From assembly GCF_900100695.1 (NCBI RefSeq), contig NZ_FNCF01000004.1:496001-560000 (forward strand): 64,000 nucleotides of DNA, in the 5' to 3' direction. The translations under genes and the position numbers were made by a program. Shown in pieces: positions 38,624 through 46,536 of this stretch. The notes beneath the pieces were generated by a model. The model did not search any database. It saw only the letters and a list, made by a program, of their open reading frames with translations, and was not told the origin of the DNA. How positions within the stretch are numbered: position 1 is the first letter of the stretch; each line of letters starts with the position of its first letter. This DNA is from Klenkia brasiliensis (GTDB taxonomy: Bacteria; Actinomycetota; Actinomycetes; Mycobacteriales; Geodermatophilaceae).

Positions 38624-39160
38624 TCATCGGGCCCCGGTGTCGGGTCCTTCGCCCTGCAGCAGCGCGTGCAGCTCGTGGTCGACGTCGAGCGCCTCGCCCT
38701 CCCGGCCGGTCGGCACCAGCCGCTCGGTGTCGGCGACGAACCCCGCCAGCACCGACCGCGACAGCTCGAACAGCGCGTGGCCGGACGGCGCACGCAGCTC
38801 CAGGAACAGCACGTCGCCGGCCGTGCGTGCGGGCCAGAGGCGGACGTCGCCGTCCCCGGCCGGGTGCGACAGGCCGGCGCGCAGCAGGTCGCGGGCGACC
38901 ATCCACTCGACCCCGCCGTCCCGGCCCTCGTCCCGGCCCTCGTCCCCGCCGTCGCCGCCGGCCAGGCCGGCGGCCGCGGGGTGCCGCGCCCGCCGCTCGT
39001 CGACGGCCGGTCGCGCCGGGCGCCCGCCGAAGCGGATGCGCACCGCGTACGGGTCGGCCGGGTCGTACCCGAGCACCGCCGGGACCTCGGTCCACGACGT
39101 CGGCCCCACCAGCTGCAGTACGGCCCGGGTCGAGCACCCGGGCACCACAGGACTCCCCAT
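38624..39160 (-). CDS. SsgA-like sporulation/cell division protein (SALP)
   Basis: The protein has 178 residues. The SsgA/SsgB domain is recognisable: VPAVLGYDPADPYAVRIRF, VEWMVARDLLRAGL, GDVRLWPA, VLFLELRAPSGHALFELSRS and VLAGFVADTERLVP. SALPs position septa or spore walls in actinomycetes, and SsgB recruits FtsZ. A Gly/Asp/Glu/Arg-rich insertion (GGDGGDEGRDEGRDGG) interrupts the domain between strands and is encoded by a 12-base tandem repeat. The ATG at 39160 fits the family N-terminus, though no strong ribosome site is visible. Confidence 0.85.
   Translation of the reverse strand: MGSPVVPGCSTRAVLQLVGPTSWTEVPAVLGYDPADPYAVRIRFGGRPARPAVDERRARHPAAAGLAGGDGGDEGRDEGRDGGVEWMVARDLLRAGLSHPAGDGDVRLWPARTAGDVLFLELRAPSGHALFELSRSVLAGFVADTERLVPTGREGEALDVDHELHALLQGEGPDTGAR
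38917..38952. repeat. Tandem 12-base repeat inside the SALP gene
   Basis: CGTCCCGGCCCT occurs twice exactly (38917-38928, 38929-38940), followed by a degenerate third copy. It encodes the repeated Glu-Gly-Arg-Asp unit of the inserted loop. Frame is kept, so copy number can change without breaking the gene. Confidence 0.7.
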
Positions 39161-39243
39161 GCCGACCCAACGAGCACCACCCGGAGAGGTGACGCGCCCG
39201 GGTCGCTGAACCGCTGGACGGGTCCGGTGCGAACAGGACGTGT

Positions 39244-39249
39244 GACGAT
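39244..39249 (+). promoter_or_regulatory. Predicted -10 (GACGAT), leaderless sigma factor gene
   Basis: GACGAT ends 7 bases before the GTG at 39257 and favours it over the ATG at 39248 that overlaps the hexamer. Confidence 0.45.
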
Positions 39250-39256
39250 GGGACTC

Positions 39257-39871
39257 GTGACCAGGCCTGCCCGGCGTGCCGACGACGCCGCTGCGGACGC
39301 CGAGCTGGTCCGCCGGCTGCGGGCCGGTGACCGCGGCGCCGTCGACGACTTCTACGAGCGCTTCCGCCGTCCCGCCTTCGCCCTGGCCCGCCGGGTGCTG
39401 GCCGACGACGTGCTCGCCGAGGACGTCCTGCAGGACGTGTTCCTCGCCGTCTGGAAGGACCCGGGCGCCTTCGACACCGCGCGGGGCAGCGTCGCGTCCT
39501 GGCTGCTGGCGATGGTGCACCACAAGGCCGTCGACGCCGTCCGCCGCGAGGAGTCCCACCGCCGCCGGCAGACCCGCGCCGAGGACGACCTGCGGATGTC
39601 CGAGCCCATCGCCCAGCGCGACGTCGAGGAGGAGGCCGCCGAGCGGGTGGTCTCCGAGCGCGTCCGCACCGCCCTGCAGTCGCTGCCCGCGCCCCAGCGG
39701 GAGGCGCTGACGCTCGCCTACTACGGCGGCTACACCCAGCGCGAGGTGGCCGCGCTGACCGGCACCCCGCTGGGGACGGTCAAGACCCGCATGCTGGCCG
39801 GGATGCGCCGGCTGAAGGAGACGCTGGGCGGGGCCGTCGGCTCCCTGGCCGTCGAGGGGGGTGCCCGATGA
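39257..39871 (+). CDS. ECF RNA polymerase sigma factor (SigK/SigL-type)
   Basis: The protein has 204 residues. Region 2 (about 15-85) includes FYERFRRPAFALARRVLADDVLAEDVLQDVFLAVWKDP and DTARGSVASWLLAMVHHKAVDAVRREE. Region 4 (about 130-185) has LPAPQREALTLAYYGGYTQREVAALTGTPLGTVKTRMLAGM, a helix-turn-helix that reads the -35 element. The downstream gene, overlapping by ATGA, encodes an RskA-like membrane anti-sigma factor, which is the usual control of this class. Confidence 0.93.
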   Translation: MTRPARRADDAAADAELVRRLRAGDRGAVDDFYERFRRPAFALARRVLADDVLAEDVLQDVFLAVWKDPGAFDTARGSVASWLLAMVHHKAVDAVRREESHRRRQTRAEDDLRMSEPIAQRDVEEEAAERVVSERVRTALQSLPAPQREALTLAYYGGYTQREVAALTGTPLGTVKTRMLAGMRRLKETLGGAVGSLAVEGGAR

Positions 39872-40683
39872 GCGCGACCGACCGGCGCGACGCCGAGCAC
39901 CGCGACTGGGACGAGCTCGCCGTGGGGTGGGCCCTGCACGCCCTCGAGCCCGAGGACGAGGCGGAGTTCCTGCCGCACCTGGCCGACTGCGCCCGCTGCC
40001 GGACCACGGTCGCCGACACCACCGAGGTGATGGGGGCCATGGCGACCGACCTGCCGCCGGCCGAGCCCTCGGAGGAGCTGCGGGAGCGGCTGCGCGCCGC
40101 GGTGGCGGCCACCGAACAGGTGCACCGCCCGACGCCGGCGAGCACCGGCGCGCCCACGGTCATCACCCTGCCCGCCCCGGTGGACCTGGGCACCCGCCGC
40201 TCCGGCTGGCGCCGCGCCCCGCAGCTGCTCGTCGCCGCGGGTGTGGCCGCCGTCCTCGGGTTGGGTGCGTGGAACGTCGCGCTGTCGCAGGACCGGGACG
40301 CCGCGCAGGCCACCGCGGCCAGCCAGGCGTCGATGATGTCCTCGCTGCTGGCCCCCGGGCAGATGTCGGTGGCGCGGATGGAGTCCGACGGGCACACCGT
40401 GGCCACCGTGGTGGCCCACGACGGGCAGGCCCAGGTGGTCACCGACGGCATGAGCACCAACGACGTCGCCAGCAGCACCTACGTGCTGTGGGGGCTCACC
40501 GACCGCGGGCCGGTCCCGCTGGGGACCTTCGACGTGGTGTCCGACGCGACCGACCTGCGGACCGTAGGCTCCGACGCGACCGGGCTGGACGACTACTCGG
40601 CGTACGCCATCAGTCTCGAGCCCGGCAGGACGGCGCCCGTCGCGCCGTCCGACGTCGTGGCCCGAGGACAGGTGACCAGCTGA
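39868..40683 (+). CDS. RskA-like membrane anti-sigma factor
   Basis: The protein has 271 residues. A cytoplasmic zinc-finger-type anti-sigma domain (HALEPEDEAEFLPHLADCARCR, HxxxCxxC) is followed by one membrane helix (about 113-133, LLVAAGVAAVLGLGAWNVAL) and an extracytoplasmic RskA domain rich in Asp, Thr and Val. It is expected to hold the ECF factor until the outer domain is cut by regulated proteolysis. It overlaps the sigma gene by four bases. Confidence 0.92.
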   Translation: MSATDRRDAEHRDWDELAVGWALHALEPEDEAEFLPHLADCARCRTTVADTTEVMGAMATDLPPAEPSEELRERLRAAVAATEQVHRPTPASTGAPTVITLPAPVDLGTRRSGWRRAPQLLVAAGVAAVLGLGAWNVALSQDRDAAQATAASQASMMSSLLAPGQMSVARMESDGHTVATVVAHDGQAQVVTDGMSTNDVASSTYVLWGLTDRGPVPLGTFDVVSDATDLRTVGSDATGLDDYSAYAISLEPGRTAPVAPSDVVARGQVTS

Positions 40684-41168
40684 GCGAGACCGAGAACCGG
40701 ACGGCGACGACCGGCCGTCGGCCCCGGGAGACCGGGGCCGAGCGGCGGACCCGCTACGACTCCGACGACGTCGTCAGCCTGCGCGAGCGCATCGGACGGC
40801 GGGCGTGGCGCCAGCGGCTGGCCGCGAACAAGACCACCGACACCGCCTACCGGGTCGGCGTCGGGGTGGTCGGCACGCTGCTGCTCGTCGTCGGCCTGGT
40901 CACCATCCCGCTGCCCGGCCCCGGCTGGCTCACCGTCATCGCGGCCCTGTTCGTGCTGGCCACCGAGTTCACCTGGGCCGAGCGGCTGCTGGAGTTCACC
41001 AAGCGCAACGTCAAGCGCTGGACCGAATGGCTGGGCCGCCAGCCGGTCTGGGTGCGGGTGCTGGTGGCCCTGGCGACGGCGGCGTTCGTGTACGGCGTCG
41101 TGGTGGTCGTGCTGCACGTCCTCGGCGTCCCCTCGTGGGTGCCGGGGTGGGTGCCGATGTGGCGGTAG
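40680..41168 (+). CDS. PGPGW membrane protein (TIGR02611 family), apparent CTG start
   Basis: The protein has 162 residues. After a polar, Arg/Thr-rich N-terminus (about 45 residues), the family motif LPGPGWLTVIAALFVLATEFTWAE sits between membrane segments, and a final hydrophobic segment lies near the C-terminus. The function is unknown. No ATG, GTG or TTG lies before the conserved region in this frame. The best start is CTG at 40680, which overlaps the anti-sigma TGA as CTGA and has AGGTG just upstream. A later GTG would delete the N-terminal part and the first helix. Confidence 0.7.
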   Translation: MSETENRTATTGRRPRETGAERRTRYDSDDVVSLRERIGRRAWRQRLAANKTTDTAYRVGVGVVGTLLLVVGLVTIPLPGPGWLTVIAALFVLATEFTWAERLLEFTKRNVKRWTEWLGRQPVWVRVLVALATAAFVYGVVVVVLHVLGVPSWVPGWVPMWR

Positions 41169-41200
41169 GCGTCTGGCACACTGGTCGCCGCACCGCGCCG

Positions 41201-41272
41201 GGGCGATTGGCTCAGCGGTAGAGCGCTTCGTTCACACCGAAGAGGTCACTGGTTCGATCCCAGTATCGCCCA
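41201..41272 (+). tRNA. tRNA-Val(CAC)
   Basis: The acceptor stem is GGGCGAT/ATCGCCC, the anticodon loop TTCACAC gives CAC, the T-loop is TTCGATC and A73 follows. CCA is not encoded. Its body is nearly identical to the tRNA-Val(GAC) at 38235 outside the anticodon arm, suggesting an old duplication. Confidence 0.95.
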
Positions 41273-41279
41273 CCCCGAA

Positions 41280-41309
41280 CGGCCCCCGTCCTGACCAGGA
41301 CGGGGGCCG
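41280..41309. terminator. Hairpin between tRNA-Val and the DHFR-like gene
   Basis: A 13-base-pair stem (41280-41292 with 41297-41309, loop GACC) follows tRNA-Val by 7 bases and precedes the end of the minus-strand gene by 8, so it probably acts in both directions. Confidence 0.8.
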
Positions 41310-41317
41310 TCGCCGTC

Positions 41318-41854
41318 TCAGGCCGGCCCGTACACCAGGTGGGCCACCCCGTTGCTGAGCTTGGTGGCGTCCAGCAGGGCCAGCGGCTTGCTCGTGCCGT
41401 CCTCGGGGAACAGCCGGGTGCCCGACCCCACGGCCACCGGGTAGACGAACAGGTGCAGCTCGTCGACCAGGCGGTCGGCGACGAGTGCGCGCACCAGCGT
41501 CGCGCTGCCGCTGACGTAGAGGTCGTGGTCGTCCCTGAGCGCCCGCAGCCGGTCGACGTCGTAGGGCAGCACCTGCGCCGGGCCCCAGCCCGGGTCGGTG
41601 AGCGACCCGGAGACCACGTACTTGGTGGTGTCGTTGAAGAACGGCGCGCCCGGGTCCTCGGCGGCGGTGCGGGTCGACCACGCCGGGCCGAACATCTCGT
41701 AGGTGGTGCGGCCCAGCAGGATGCCGTCGGCCTCGGCGGTGAGCGCACCGATGGCCGCGGCCAGGTCGTCGGGGAAGCCGTAGTCCATCGTCCACATCGG
41801 TGCGTCCACGACGCCGTCGACGGTGGTGAACTCGTGCACCGTGATGCTGCCCAT
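41318..41854 (-). CDS. Dihydrofolate reductase/RibD C-terminal family protein
   Basis: The protein has 178 residues. The pattern is VHEFTTVDGVVDAP at the N-terminus, then ADGILLGRTTYEMFGPAW, LRDDHDLYVSGSATLVRALVADRLVDELHLFVYPVAVGSGTRLFP. This is the RibD C-terminal/DHFR-like reductase group (YyaP/YwjB-like), an NADPH-binding fold with mostly unknown substrates. GAGGAGCC before the ATG at 41854 selects this start; an earlier ATG 11 codons upstream lacks one. Confidence 0.88.
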   Translation of the reverse strand: MGSITVHEFTTVDGVVDAPMWTMDYGFPDDLAAAIGALTAEADGILLGRTTYEMFGPAWSTRTAAEDPGAPFFNDTTKYVVSGSLTDPGWGPAQVLPYDVDRLRALRDDHDLYVSGSATLVRALVADRLVDELHLFVYPVAVGSGTRLFPEDGTSKPLALLDATKLSNGVAHLVYGPA

Positions 41855-41932
41855 GGGGAGTGGCTCCTCGGTTCGGGGGGCGGTCACGGGGGAGACCGCC
41901 GCGCTCGGCAGGAATCATCGGCGCCGCGGGCG

Positions 41933-41938
41933 GACGAT
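41933..41938 (+). promoter_or_regulatory. Predicted -10 (GACGAT), leaderless HNH gene
   Basis: GACGAT ends 7 bases before the GTG at 41946, in the gap shared with the divergent DHFR-like gene. Confidence 0.4.
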
Positions 41939-41945
41939 GGTCGAC

Positions 41946-42317
41946 GTGACCGCCCAGCCCGACCGCGCCGCCCGGCTCGCCGCGGCGCTGGAGCGGGACG
42001 GGCCGACCTGCGTGTGGTGCGGGCGCACCTTCGACCGGCACGTCCGGCCGACCACCGAGCACGTGGTGCCCCGGGTGCGCGGTGGGCCGTCCTGGGCGGA
42101 GAACGAGGTCGCCGCGTGCAGCCGCTGCAACGCCGCCCGCGGGCACCGCGGTGCGGTGGAGTGGCTCGCGGAGTGCCGCGCCCGGGGGTGGGCACCCGAC
42201 GCCGGGCGGGTGGCCCGGGCGCTGGAGTCGCTGGCCGCGGCGGTGGCGGTGCGCGGCGGCCAGCGGCGTGCCCGCCCGCACCTGGACGCCCAGCTGCGGC
42301 GGCTGCGGGCCGGCTGA
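41946..42317 (+). CDS. HNH endonuclease
   Basis: The protein has 123 residues. The HNH fold is plain: [10 protein letters not shown] (first Cys pair), [33 protein letters not shown] (His, Asn and the second Cys pair). Such small genomic HNH proteins nick or cut DNA; the role here is unknown and no restriction or phage genes are adjacent. The C-terminal 50 residues are Arg/Ala-rich helices. Confidence 0.88.
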   Translation: MTAQPDRAARLAAALERDGPTCVWCGRTFDRHVRPTTEHVVPRVRGGPSWAENEVAACSRCNAARGHRGAVEWLAECRARGWAPDAGRVARALESLAAAVAVRGGQRRARPHLDAQLRRLRAG

Positions 42318-42364
42318 CCCCGCCGACGGGGTGGAATGCGGGGGAGCGCGTCACCCCCGGGCCG

Positions 42365-42370
42365 TACTCT
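42365..42370 (+). promoter_or_regulatory. Predicted -10 (TACTCT) of the thrS-pimA operon
   Basis: TACTCT would start transcription near 42377, leaving about 53 bases before the thrS GTG, which has GAGGAG 7 bases upstream. There is too little room for a T-box. Confidence 0.45.
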
Positions 42371-42429
42371 CGCGGGTGCCGGTCGACCCCGTCCGGCGCC
42401 CGTCCCCGCACCTCCCGAGGAGCCCCGCC

Positions 42430-44451
42430 GTGCCAGCCGTGCCGCAAGCGCCCACCGCCGCCGTCCTGGTGCCCGCCGGCACCACGGCGACCCAGGCGCT
42501 CAAGGACGCCGGGGTGCCCCTCAAGGGGGCCGACGCGGCCGTCGTGGTCCGGGTGGACGGCGAGCTGAAGGACCTGGCGTGGGTGCCCGACGCCGACACC
42601 GAGGTGGAGCCGGTCGCGGCGTCCAGCCCCGACGGCCGCGCGGTCATCCGGCACTCGGCCGCCCACGTGCTCGCCCAGGCCGTGCAGGACCTGTTCCCGG
42701 GCACCCGGCTGGGCATCGGCCCGCCGGTCAGCGACGGCTTCTACTACGACGTCGACCCCGAGAAGCCGTTCACGCCCGAGGACCTGCAGGCCATCGAGAT
42801 GCGGATGCAGGCCATCGTCCGGGAGGGCCAGTTCTTCGCCCGCCGCGAGATCTCCGACGACGACGCCCGGGTCGAGCTCGCCCACGAGCCCTACAAGCTG
42901 GAGCTGATCGGGCTCAAGGGCGGTGCCGGTGACGCCGCGGAGGGGGCCGACGTCGAGGTCGGCGGCGCCCAGCTGACCATGTACGACAACCTCGACCCGA
43001 GGTCGAGGGAGCGGGTCTGGACCGACCTGTGCCGCGGCCCGCACCTGCCCCGCACCAGCGCCATCCCGGCCTTCGCGCTCACCCGGGTGGCCGCGGCCTA
43101 CTGGCGCGGCAACGAGAAGAACCCGCAGCTGCAGCGGGTGTACGGCACCGCGTGGGAGTCCAGGGACGCGCTCAAGGCCTACCAGGACCACCTGGCCGAG
43201 GCCGAGCGCCGCGACCACCGCCGGCTGGGCGTCGAGCTGGACCTGTTCAGCTTCCCCGACGAGATCGGCTCCGGCCTGGCCGTGTTCCACCCCAGGGGCG
43301 GGGTGGTCAAGCGCGAGATGGAGGACTACGTCCGCCGCCGGCACATCGAGGAGGGCTTCTCCTACGTCGGCAGCCCGCACATCTCCAAGGGCGGGCTGTT
43401 CGAGACCTCGGGCCACCTGCCGTACTACGAGGACACCATGTTCCCGGCCATGGACCTGGAGAACTCGAAGTACTACCTCAAGGCCATGAACTGCCCGATG
43501 CACAACCTGATCTTCCGGTCGCGCGGGCGGTCCTACCGCGAGCTGCCGCTGCGGTTCTTCGAGTTCGGGTCGGTGTACCGGTACGAGAAGTCCGGCGTGG
43601 TGCACGGCCTGACCCGGGTGCGCGGGCTGACCCAGGACGACTCGCACTCCTACGTGACGCCCGAGGGCGCGCCGGGGGAGATCCGCCACCTGCTGGCCTT
43701 CGTGCTCGGCCTCCTCAAGGACTTCGGGCTCGACGACTACTACCTGGAGCTGTCGACGCGGGGTGACTCCGAGAAGTTCATCGGCTCCGACGAGGAGTGG
43801 GACGTCGCCACCCGGGTACTGGAGGACGCGGCGAAGGAGACCGGCCTGGAGCTGGTGCCCGACCCTGGCGGCGCGGCCTTCTACGGGCCGAAGATCTCCG
43901 TGCAGGCCCGCGACGCGATCGGGCGCACCTGGCAGATGTCGACCATCCAGTACGACTTCAACCAGCCGGCCCGCTTCGGCCTGGAGTACAGCGCCGCCGA
44001 CGGCACCCGCCAGCAGCCGGTGATGATCCACTCGGCGAAGTTCGGCTCCATCGAGCGGTTCTTCGGCGTCCTCACCGAGCACTACGCCGGCGCGTTCCCC
44101 GCCTGGCTGGCCCCGGTGCAGGTGCTCGGCATCCCGATCACCGACGAGCAGGTGCCCTACCTGACCGACGTCGCCCGGCAGCTGCGGGCCCGCGGCATCC
44201 GGGTGGAGGTCGACGACTCCGACGACCGGATGCAGAAGAAGATCCGCACCGCGTCCAAGCAGAAGGTGCCCTTCGTGCTCATCGCCGGGGCCACCGACGC
44301 CGAGGCCGGGGCGGTGTCCTTCCGCTACCGCGACGGCAGCCAGCGCAACGGCGTCCCCGTGGCCGAGGCGGTCGAGGCGGTCGCCGCGTGGGTCGCCGAC
44401 CGGCGCAACGACGACCCCGCCGCGGAGCTCCCCGACGAGAGCACCGCGTGA
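42430..44451 (+). CDS. thrS: Threonyl-tRNA synthetase
   Basis: The protein has 673 residues. An N-terminal TGS domain (about 1-65) leads to the editing domain with [13 protein letters not shown] and its catalytic His/Cys pocket. The class II core has [32 protein letters not shown] (motif 1/2, zinc Cys) and the anticodon-binding domain starts at about [23 protein letters not shown] fixes the GTG start. The gene opens a tight operon with HIT, pgsA, patA and pimA, an order also found in Mycobacterium. Confidence 0.97.
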   Translation: MPAVPQAPTAAVLVPAGTTATQALKDAGVPLKGADAAVVVRVDGELKDLAWVPDADTEVEPVAASSPDGRAVIRHSAAHVLAQAVQDLFPGTRLGIGPPVSDGFYYDVDPEKPFTPEDLQAIEMRMQAIVREGQFFARREISDDDARVELAHEPYKLELIGLKGGAGDAAEGADVEVGGAQLTMYDNLDPRSRERVWTDLCRGPHLPRTSAIPAFALTRVAAAYWRGNEKNPQLQRVYGTAWESRDALKAYQDHLAEAERRDHRRLGVELDLFSFPDEIGSGLAVFHPRGGVVKREMEDYVRRRHIEEGFSYVGSPHISKGGLFETSGHLPYYEDTMFPAMDLENSKYYLKAMNCPMHNLIFRSRGRSYRELPLRFFEFGSVYRYEKSGVVHGLTRVRGLTQDDSHSYVTPEGAPGEIRHLLAFVLGLLKDFGLDDYYLELSTRGDSEKFIGSDEEWDVATRVLEDAAKETGLELVPDPGGAAFYGPKISVQARDAIGRTWQMSTIQYDFNQPARFGLEYSAADGTRQQPVMIHSAKFGSIERFFGVLTEHYAGAFPAWLAPVQVLGIPITDEQVPYLTDVARQLRARGIRVEVDDSDDRMQKKIRTASKQKVPFVLIAGATDAEAGAVSFRYRDGSQRNGVPVAEAVEAVAAWVADRRNDDPAAELPDESTA

Positions 44452-44993
44452 ACCCCGACGCAGGCGGGCCGACGACGGTCTTCGAGCAGCTGTGGACCCC
44501 CTACCGGATGGCCTACATCCAGGGCGAGGGCAAGCCCACCGGCGACCACGACTGCCCGTTCTGCCTCATCCCGGCGATGGGCGACGAGGAAGGGCTCGTG
44601 GTGGCCCGCGGCGAGCTGGTGTTCGCGGTGCTCAACAAGTTCCCGTACAACGCCGGTCACCTGATGGTCGTGCCCTACCGGCACGTCGCCGACTACACCG
44701 ACCTGACCGGGGCCGAGGTCGCCGAGCTCGGTGCGTTCACCCAGACCGCGATGCGGGTGGTGCGGCAGGTCAGCGGCGCGCACGGGTTCAACGTGGGGAT
44801 GAACCAGGGGTCGGTGGCCGGGGCCGGCATCGCCGACCACCTGCACCAGCACGCCGTCCCCCGGTGGGGCGGGGACACCAACTTCATGCCGGTGCTCGGG
44901 CTCACCCGGGTGCTGCCCCAGGTGCTCACCGACACCCGCGGGCTGCTCGCCGACGCCTGGCCCGCACCCGCCCCGACGGGGGACGCCGGCTGA
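44448..44993 (+). CDS. HIT-domain nucleotide hydrolase/phosphorylase
   Basis: The protein has 181 residues. The histidine triad [10 protein letters not shown] is complete and the zinc-binding CPFC motif is at about residue 37. The domain also has [16 protein letters not shown]. It is the actinobacterial HIT protein next to pgsA (Rv2613c-like, Ap4A phosphorylase activity reported for that protein). It overlaps thrS by GTGA and touches pgsA by one base (TGATG). Confidence 0.92.
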   Translation: MNPDAGGPTTVFEQLWTPYRMAYIQGEGKPTGDHDCPFCLIPAMGDEEGLVVARGELVFAVLNKFPYNAGHLMVVPYRHVADYTDLTGAEVAELGAFTQTAMRVVRQVSGAHGFNVGMNQGSVAGAGIADHLHQHAVPRWGGDTNFMPVLGLTRVLPQVLTDTRGLLADAWPAPAPTGDAG

Positions 44994-45607
44994 TGCTCGG
45001 GGTCAACCTGCGGCCGGCGGTCGCCCGCGTCTGGGCCCCCGTCGTCCGCACCCTGCTGCGGGCCGGCGTCACGGCCGACACGGTCACCCTGCTGGGCACG
45101 GTGGGCGCGGTCGCCTCGGCGGTGTTCCTCATCGGCAACGGCTGGCTGTGGTGGGGCGCGGTCGCGGTCACCCTGTTCGTGCTGCTGGACATGCTCGACG
45201 GCGCGCTGGCCCGCGCCCGCGGCGGCGGGTCGGTCTTCGGCGCGGTGCTGGACTCCACCGGGGACCGCGCCGCCGACGCGGCCATCTTCGCCGCCCTCGC
45301 CTGGTGGTTCTCCGGCGCCGGCGACAACCGGATGGTGGTGTGGCTGGCGCTGACCTGCCTGGTGCTCGGTGTGCTCACCTCCTACGTCAAGGCGCGCGCC
45401 GAGGGCATGGGCCTGACCTGCGACGTCGGCCTGGTCGAGCGCACCGAGCGGCTGATCCTGGTGCTGGTGGGCACCGGCTTCACCGGCATCGGCATCCCGT
45501 ACGCGCTGCAGGTGTGCCTGTGGGTCCTGCTGGTCGGCAGCACCGTCACGGTGGGCCAGCGCTTCGTCGAGGTCCACCGGCAGTCGCAGGGCCGCACGCT
45601 GCCGTGA
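44993..45607 (+). CDS. pgsA: Phosphatidylinositol phosphate synthase (CDP-alcohol phosphatidyltransferase)
   Basis: The protein has 204 residues and about six membrane helices. The CDP-alcohol signature DMLDGALARARGGGSVFGAVLDSTGDRAAD has all the metal-binding Asp residues and Arg. In Mycobacterium the enzyme in this position (PgsA1) joins CDP-diacylglycerol with inositol 3-phosphate, supplying phosphatidylinositol for mannosides. The following genes patA and pimA use that product, which supports the same role here. Confidence 0.9.
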   Translation: MLGVNLRPAVARVWAPVVRTLLRAGVTADTVTLLGTVGAVASAVFLIGNGWLWWGAVAVTLFVLLDMLDGALARARGGGSVFGAVLDSTGDRAADAAIFAALAWWFSGAGDNRMVVWLALTCLVLGVLTSYVKARAEGMGLTCDVGLVERTERLILVLVGTGFTGIGIPYALQVCLWVLLVGSTVTVGQRFVEVHRQSQGRTLP

Positions 45608-46536
45608 GCGGGCTGCAGCTGGCCGGCCTGCGCGACCGGCTGGTCGACGCCGGCTACGCCGCGGGCTGGGGCGCGGTCAAGGCCCTGCCCGAGCCGGTGG
45701 CCGCCACCGCCTTCGACCGGGCCGGCGCCTGGGCCGCCGGCCGGGACGGGCGCGGCACCCGCCAGCTGCGCGCCAACCTGCGGGTGGTGACCGGCCTGTC
45801 CGGCGACGCCCTCGACGCGCTGACCACCGACGCCGTCCGGTCCTACGCCCGGTACTGGCTGGAGGCCTTCCGGCTGCCCACCCTCGGCGTCCCGCGGCTG
45901 CTCGCGGGCACCACCCTGGTCGGTGCCGAGCACCTGGAGGCGGCCCGGGCCGCCGGCCGGCCGGCGGTCCTCGCGCTGCCGCACAGCGGCAACTGGGACG
46001 CCGCCGGTGTCTGGTTCGTGGACTGGCTCGGCGGGCCGTTCATGACCGTGGCGGAGCGGCTGCGGCCCGAGGCGCTGTACGAGCGCTTCCTGGCCTACCG
46101 GGAGTCCCTCGGGTTCCGGGTCGTCCCGCTGACCGGCGGGGCGCGGCCCAGCTCCGCGGTGCTGTCGGAGTGGCTGGCCGCCGGCCGCTCGGCCTGCCTG
46201 CTCGTCGACCGCGACCTGTCGGCCTCGGGCATCCCGGTCACCTTCTTCGGCCGGGCCACCACGATGCCCGGCGGCCCGGCGCTGCTGGCCGCGCGCAGCG
46301 GTGCGGCCCTCCTGCCCGCGGTCTCCCACTTCGACGGCTCCGGCTGGCGGCACACGGTGCACCCCGAGGTCGACGTCCACGGTGCGGGCCGGCTGCGGGA
46401 CCGGGTGCACGCCGGCATGCAGGGCGTCGCCGACGCCTTCGCGGTCAGCATCGCCGCCCGGCCGGTCGACTGGCACCAGCTCGGCCGGATCTGGGCCGAC
46501 GTCCCGCCCGACCCGCAGCGGGGGAGCGGGGCGTGA
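45604..46536 (+). CDS. Phosphatidylinositol mannoside acyltransferase (PatA-like)
   Basis: The protein has 310 residues, in the LpxL/HtrB acyltransferase superfamily. The catalytic HSGNWD (HxxxxD/E) is at about residue 125. A second block is CLLVDRDLSASGIPVTFFGR. In Mycobacterium, Rv2611c in the same operon position acylates PIM1/PIM2 with palmitoyl-CoA. The overlap with pgsA and pimA (GTGA both sides) argues for the same pathway. Confidence 0.9.
   Translation: MSGLQLAGLRDRLVDAGYAAGWGAVKALPEPVAATAFDRAGAWAAGRDGRGTRQLRANLRVVTGLSGDALDALTTDAVRSYARYWLEAFRLPTLGVPRLLAGTTLVGAEHLEAARAAGRPAVLALPHSGNWDAAGVWFVDWLGGPFMTVAERLRPEALYERFLAYRESLGFRVVPLTGGARPSSAVLSEWLAAGRSACLLVDRDLSASGIPVTFFGRATTMPGGPALLAARSGAALLPAVSHFDGSGWRHTVHPEVDVHGAGRLRDRVHAGMQGVADAFAVSIAARPVDWHQLGRIWADVPPDPQRGSGA

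Noticed and set aside
41946-42317. HNH gene as part of a restriction or defence system
   Set aside because: Neighbours are a DHFR-like gene and thrS, with no methyltransferase or other defence gene close by.
42318-42429. T-box riboswitch before thrS
   Set aside because: Only about 53 bases separate the predicted transcription start from the GTG, and no T-box sequence is seen.
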